Positions 60,001-64,000 of a stretch of DNA of 64,000 nt are shown here, in pieces. This stretch comes from Entoloma clypeatum. Its lineage: Eukaryota; Basidiomycota; Agaricomycetes; Agaricales; Entolomataceae. Each line of letters starts with the position of its first letter. Within the stretch, counting starts at the first letter, position 1. The stretch covers positions 5,084,001 to 5,148,000 of the forward strand of contig OY751488.1 in the NCBI GenBank assembly GCA_963565915.1, in the 5' to 3' direction. Made by a program: the position numbers and the translations under genes. The notes beneath the pieces were generated by a model. That model saw nothing but the letters and a program-made list of their open reading frames with translations, was not told where the DNA came from and searched no databases.

Positions 60001-61907
60001 AGTGCTCTGTTTTGACGTCAGCACGGGGGGACTATGACGAGGTTCGTTTTCAAGAGCTCACCCTGTCGATGGGACTCGGAACTCAACGTCATCGTCAGCA
60101 TCGTCTTCTACGGCTTCCTCCTCCTCTATCAAGATCCGCGAAGGGTCGTTGTACAACCTCACCATCTCCTGCTCCAAAATCTCCCATTTCGTAACGTTCC
60201 CCTGTTCGGCGCCCCCTCTCTCAAACATCAACGTAAATGTACTTCTCTGCCTCCTCGCCCTGCCCCTGCTCTGTGCCCAACTCGCCATGTTCTGAGGCGG
60301 GTCCCATCTAATAACGCTCCCACACGCTTGAATGTCGATTCCTTCTTCGGCGACGGCAGTTGATATGATTACGTTCTTCTCGCCGATCTTGAAATCCGAC
60401 AAGGTGTCGTCTTGCGTATCCTTAAGCATCGTACGGGTGATGTCGAGGAAGGAGTGCCGGTACGCGCTATCTGACGATCCCAGGAGGCAACCGACGCGGA
60501 AGATGTCCGCGGTAAAAGGGTGGTGTCGCAAGATCTCGGACAGGGCAAGGACGGTGTCCCGGCGTTGAACGAATACCAACCCGCTGTAAGACTCGTTCTC
60601 CGCCTCCGCGTCGAATTTTTCTGATAACAGGACCTCGATGAGCACCCGGACCTTGTCTGAACACTCGTCTGCGATGTCGTCGGGGTAAAATGAGACGGGG
60701 GAGACGACGATCTGGTCGATGATGCTCAGGAGATACACTTTTTCCGAATTCTTCCAGGTCGAGATGATAATGTTAAACGGATTTGCGGCGCGTTTAGCCT
60801 GCTGGATCACCTCCCACACGTACCAATCTGCGGCCCAGGAGCCCAAGTCATTCAATATGACATCCGCGGTGCGTTCAAAGTCCCTCAGGCCCTTGTGCGT
60901 GAACGAGTCCTGTCTCAATATGACTTTGGACAATTTTTGATCCAGGCGGAGGTACTCTGCCGTGCGAGGGTTGGCTTTGGCCAGTTGTTGACGAAGGGAT
61001 TGAACATAAGGATCATGTTCGATGTTGAGGGTTGAGACGATGGCGGAGAGAGCAGCGAGATTGGTGGAGAAAGGGGCCTCGAGAGCGGAAAGTCCGTCGT
61101 ACATGACATGTTTGAATACGGGGCGGTGGACAAATTGGGCGAGTTCTGTGCGGGTGTTACGGGGTGCACGGATGATGCTGTCGAGGTTCCCTTCGATCAT
61201 TCTGATAAGAAAATGAGCTCATTTTTTGAGGCAGAAGTCACGCTGGAAACCTACTTGAAGGCTTTTTCAACGTTGCCGCCGTATATGGGACTAGCGGTCA
61301 GACCAAGGACGCACGGACGCATGATGTCGATTATGGAGTTAGGTATTCTAGGAGGGAGCTCGAAGTAAAATTCCTGCATGATCCTGTTGTACGGATGGTT
61401 ATCGACTGCGTGGTGGGCCTCGTCGAAGATCAGGAGGCTGATATCTCTTCCGAGCTTGATATACCCGTGGCGAAGTGCATCAAGGAGGACCTGGGGCGTG
61501 GTGACCATGATCCGATGTGTGACGAGGACCTTGGCCCACAAGGCGGCGTTCTTCCATTGGTCAGGTTCCATGGATCCAGAAATAAGACCGATAGACACAG
61601 GGAGCGACGTCTGGATGACGGATCTCTGCTGCTCGCACAGGGCAACAGTTGGTGCAACAAACCAGGATATCTACAAATAATGCTCATTTGGGGCGTAAAG
61701 GAGGCACAAAGGAGGAAATCAAACCTTGGTAGGCTCGCGTTCAGTCTCGATTTTCATCCTAAGAACCGCGATATGCGTCTTCCCTGACCCAGTATCCAAG
61801 GCGATGATGATGTTACACTTGAGACTTTCCTCAAGCATTTCTTGCTGGTAGCCTCTCGTCGCAGGTATCTCCCCCACCTCTGGCACAGGAAGTTGTTTTC
61901 TTCTCAT
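57027..61907 (-). CDS. Dicer-like endoribonuclease
   Basis: Five exons: 61907-61725, 61670-61255, 61201-60062, 60006-58493, 58435-57027; the phases fit and give 1553 residues. Domains: DExH helicase with Walker A DTGSGKT (about 39-44) and DEAH (about 145), helicase C with QSRGRARR (about 515), the Dicer dimerisation region (about 600-700), RNase IIIa ([13 protein letters not shown] about 1020; [12 protein letters not shown] about 1186) split by a Lys/Glu linker, RNase IIIb ([13 protein letters not shown] about 1281; [13 protein letters not shown] about 1414) and a dsRNA-binding-like C-terminus (about 1470-1535). No PAZ domain is recognisable, as in many fungal Dicers. It cuts dsRNA into small RNAs for silencing of transposons and viruses. 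All catalytic motifs look intact. Confidence 0.95.
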
Positions 61908-62658
61908 TCTAAATGGAGCAAGAGTCAGTGCTGATCATCGGGCGCGGCAGATGACATTGAATGGATGAGAGTCACGTTCACGTCTAGCATAAGTAGACGA
62001 ACTAACACCCGATACCGCGTAGATTGTGGTGACCAGATATTGCGTGCAAGTCGAAAGAAGGGCGAGAAGAAGATGCAGAATGACAGAAACTATATAGGAC
62101 TTGTGGGCGTCTAGGGCGTTATCAGATCAAGGACAGGGTCGGCCCGCAGCAACCACCTGACCGCTCGGGTGAACAACGCGCCGATAAAGAAAGAGCCGTG
62201 GTACAGTACCGGGGTAAATGGAAGCACTTGAATCGCTCCGATACAAAACCGTCTTCGCCAATGTGGCAACGTTGTGACGAAGAGCTGCCACAACTGGACA
62301 GACGGCGCGTAACAAACACTGCGAGTACCTAGGTATAATGAGAAACCCTTGCAACAAACTGTGACATTAAATTGAAGGATTCCTTGATTGCAGCTTGTGT
62401 CGACTCGAGAATTTGAAGTATGATGATGGTGGCAATTGCAAGCTTTCGATCGGTTGAAAAACTCATGTGATCACGTGCTTTTGAAAGTTCGACGAATCGA
62501 CGTTGAATCGACGTTGCAATTCTCATCTTTAAACCCTCAATTCAAGTCCCGGGCCGCGGCGAGAATCATGCATTATAGGCAACGACCACACTACTTCGCA
62601 GGGAATCATAACCTGAGTACTTATAAGTACGTGACTTCGCCCTTGCCAGTGGGATGTT
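61908..62658. other. intergenic, Dicer promoter
   Basis: About 750 bp between the Dicer start and the 3' end of the NACHT gene, both minus strand. No gene recognised. Confidence 0.5.
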
Positions 62659-63930
62659 TCACAACCAGGGCATTCCCAGAAACTCACCTGAATCGCTCTT
62701 CACCCATCCATACCGGTCGCACGTCTCAGGAGATAGGACCGATTCGTCATCACTGTCATATCGAAACCGAAAAGATGACACAGGGGTGTATCCCTCACCA
62801 TTGTCACCAACATAAAAGAGGTTGGGAAGCAGTGGTGCAGGCGATAGAGCAACTGGCCCGGCTTTTTCTTTTCCTTTCCCTTTCATCAGGGAGCGCTCCA
62901 TGCCATACCCGTGATCGGGGCCGCCGTCTGCATAGAAAGACATGTCGTGTCTCATGTTCGGCTGGAGCACAATCGGTACGACTTGGGAAGGGCTAGGATA
63001 GCTCATTGACCAATCTCCTGGCAGGGATAGCGGAGGGGAAACAGGTCCAAAACCGGAAGGCTCAGGAGGTGCGTCAATATCATGGGCGTTAAGAACTGGT
63101 GCAGGTGATGGCGATCGCGAAGGAGAGGGTTCCGCTCCTTCTTCTTTTTCTCGTCCCTTTATGCCGCCCATAATTCCAAGACGCTCCAAGCCGTCCTTAT
63201 GAGACTCATCTCCATCAAGAGATATGCCATTTGTCATGTCAATCATGATCGACTCGGATACACCCTGAACGTGAGCCTCAGGACGGGTCGTGATCAGGAA
63301 TCGCAAAGGGAGATGATGATTTTCGACGAGGTCATGAAGTTGCGCCAGAATCAGGGATCGGCCGGCCTCGTTCTGGCATTCATCTAGGCCGTCGATGATG
63401 ACTAGCAATGGTGATGTGACGACACCCGGAACGGAAGAGACCGTTCCCAGAGGTGGATCGTCAAACAACCGAAGAATCAAATCGACAGCGCCTGACGCGC
63501 GGTCGAAAATACCGGGGTCTTCGTTCAATATGGTTTCGAGCCTTTGCCGCCTATCTTGTGTGGACATTGCAATCTGAAGAGCAATCGTCGGGAATAGACG
63601 TCGAATGGAATTGGGACTTGGAGTGGAGGCGTCGAAAAAGAAGCTTGCTGCCAGCTCACCCCGTCCAGCACATGTCTCCGCCACCGTCTGAGCGATAGCC
63701 GACTTTCCCGTGTGTGCAGGCCCATGAATCCAGCAGAAACTTGTACCCTGCGTTCCAGCCTGGATCCATTTATCAATCTCGTACAAAACGGGTGCCTGAG
63801 TTCCGGGAGAGCATCGTGGAGGCGGATCACGTTCTGGGGAATCGTAAGCCGCCCCGGGTGAGACCAATTCCGATAGGGCAGGCGGGCAGAAACCTGTTGA
63901 CAATGCAGGTAAACACTCGCAGACTGGAAA
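62659..63930 (-). CDS. NACHT-domain STAND protein, 5' incomplete
   Basis: The frame is open from an in-frame TAG at 63990-63988 down to TGA 62659. A splice acceptor (GTACAG before 63930) is the likely exon start, so the N-terminus lies beyond the window. It has the agaricomycete lead-in AAYDSPERDPPPRCSPGT, Walker A GPAHTGKS, FFFDASTPSPNSIRRLFPTIALQIA, Walker B LLVIIDGLDECQ and RFLITTRPE. After the NACHT core comes a disordered Pro/Ser-rich part instead of WD40, TPR or ankyrin repeats. GTGAGT near 62693 could be a splice donor, so the last eight codons may be intron and further exons may follow. Such proteins act in fungal self/non-self recognition and cell death; the role here is inferred from family. 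Confidence 0.75.
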   Translation of the reverse strand, partial: FPVCECLPALSTGFCPPALSELVSPGAAYDSPERDPPPRCSPGTQAPVLYEIDKWIQAGTQGTSFCWIHGPAHTGKSAIAQTVAETCAGRGELAASFFFDASTPSPNSIRRLFPTIALQIAMSTQDRRQRLETILNEDPGIFDRASGAVDLILRLFDDPPLGTVSSVPGVVTSPLLVIIDGLDECQNEAGRSLILAQLHDLVENHHLPLRFLITTRPEAHVQGVSESIMIDMTNGISLDGDESHKDGLERLGIMGGIKGREKEEGAEPSPSRSPSPAPVLNAHDIDAPPEPSGFGPVSPPLSLPGDWSMSYPSPSQVVPIVLQPNMRHDMSFYADGGPDHGYGMERSLMKGKGKEKAGPVALSPAPLLPNLFYVGDNGEGYTPVSSFRFRYDSDDESVLSPETCDRYGWVKSDSGEFLGMPWL

Positions 63931-64000
63931 CTGTACGATTGATTCAACAGACCCATCTGCGAGAGGGTAATTGAGATATTCTGAATGCTATAGTCGTTGT

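Overview
The window reads as genomic DNA of a filamentous basidiomycete, most probably an agaricomycete. The reasons are genes cut by many introns of about 40-120 bp with GT...AG ends, typical agaricomycete families (a Dicer-like protein, an ETQR/AIHT-type cytochrome P450, a NACHT STAND protein, a cytosolic GH5 glucanase, a Zn2Cys6 regulator), a KDZ-type transposase relic, and chromodomain-carrying Gypsy elements. The gene models below were built by hand from reading frames, splice signals and phase checks. No database was consulted.

Left part (1-33063) is a nest of retroelements. A Gypsy chromovirus (gypsy-1, + strand, entering from outside the window) is split in its RNase H domain by a young Copia element (copia-1, 826-6680, TSD CTATG, LTRs differing at one base). 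Downstream of its pol, gypsy-1 carries a spliced antisense gene (8662-9616) for a coiled-coil protein with a C6 zinc-cluster motif, then its 3' LTR. A second Copia copy (copia-2, 10912-16700, minus strand, TSD CCACC) sits in an older Gypsy relic (gypsy-4). Next comes an intact-looking chromovirus (gypsy-2, 18825-24924, minus strand, TSD GAATC), which cut a spliced host gene in two. A KDZ transposase relic and a decayed chromovirus (gypsy-3, 26973-33063, minus strand) follow.

Middle part (33064-35630) has two small non-autonomous DNA transposons with clear terminal inverted repeats (a TA-flanked MITE and an 8-bp-TSD hAT-like MITE). Both lie in a threefold duplicated segment that carries a small secreted, cysteine-rich (knottin-like) gene, one copy apparently intact and two broken. 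A related copy of the segment preserves both empty sites.

Right part (35651-64000) is ordinary gene space: a large disordered protein, a coiled-coil protein, a multipass membrane protein with an in-frame TGA, a peroxiredoxin-like protein with micro-exons, a Zn2Cys6 regulator, a GH5 glucan 1,3-beta-glucosidase, a cytochrome P450 with a fragment of a second P450 beside it, a full Dicer-like gene and the NACHT part of a STAND protein that runs to the window edge.

The most interesting possibility is in gypsy-1. It encodes an antisense C6-zinc-cluster protein, and its sense strand is studded with TCCGAC (about 50 copies by eye in roughly 4.7 kb, in all three codon phases). This recalls self-encoded anti-silencing or self-targeting systems of transposons and is testable. 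The second is a TGA codon shared by both Copia copies just after the last RNase H motif, followed by a 49-codon tail that still looks protein-coding. Nearly every nonsense codon in these elements is a TGA where Arg is expected, which fits CpG deamination.
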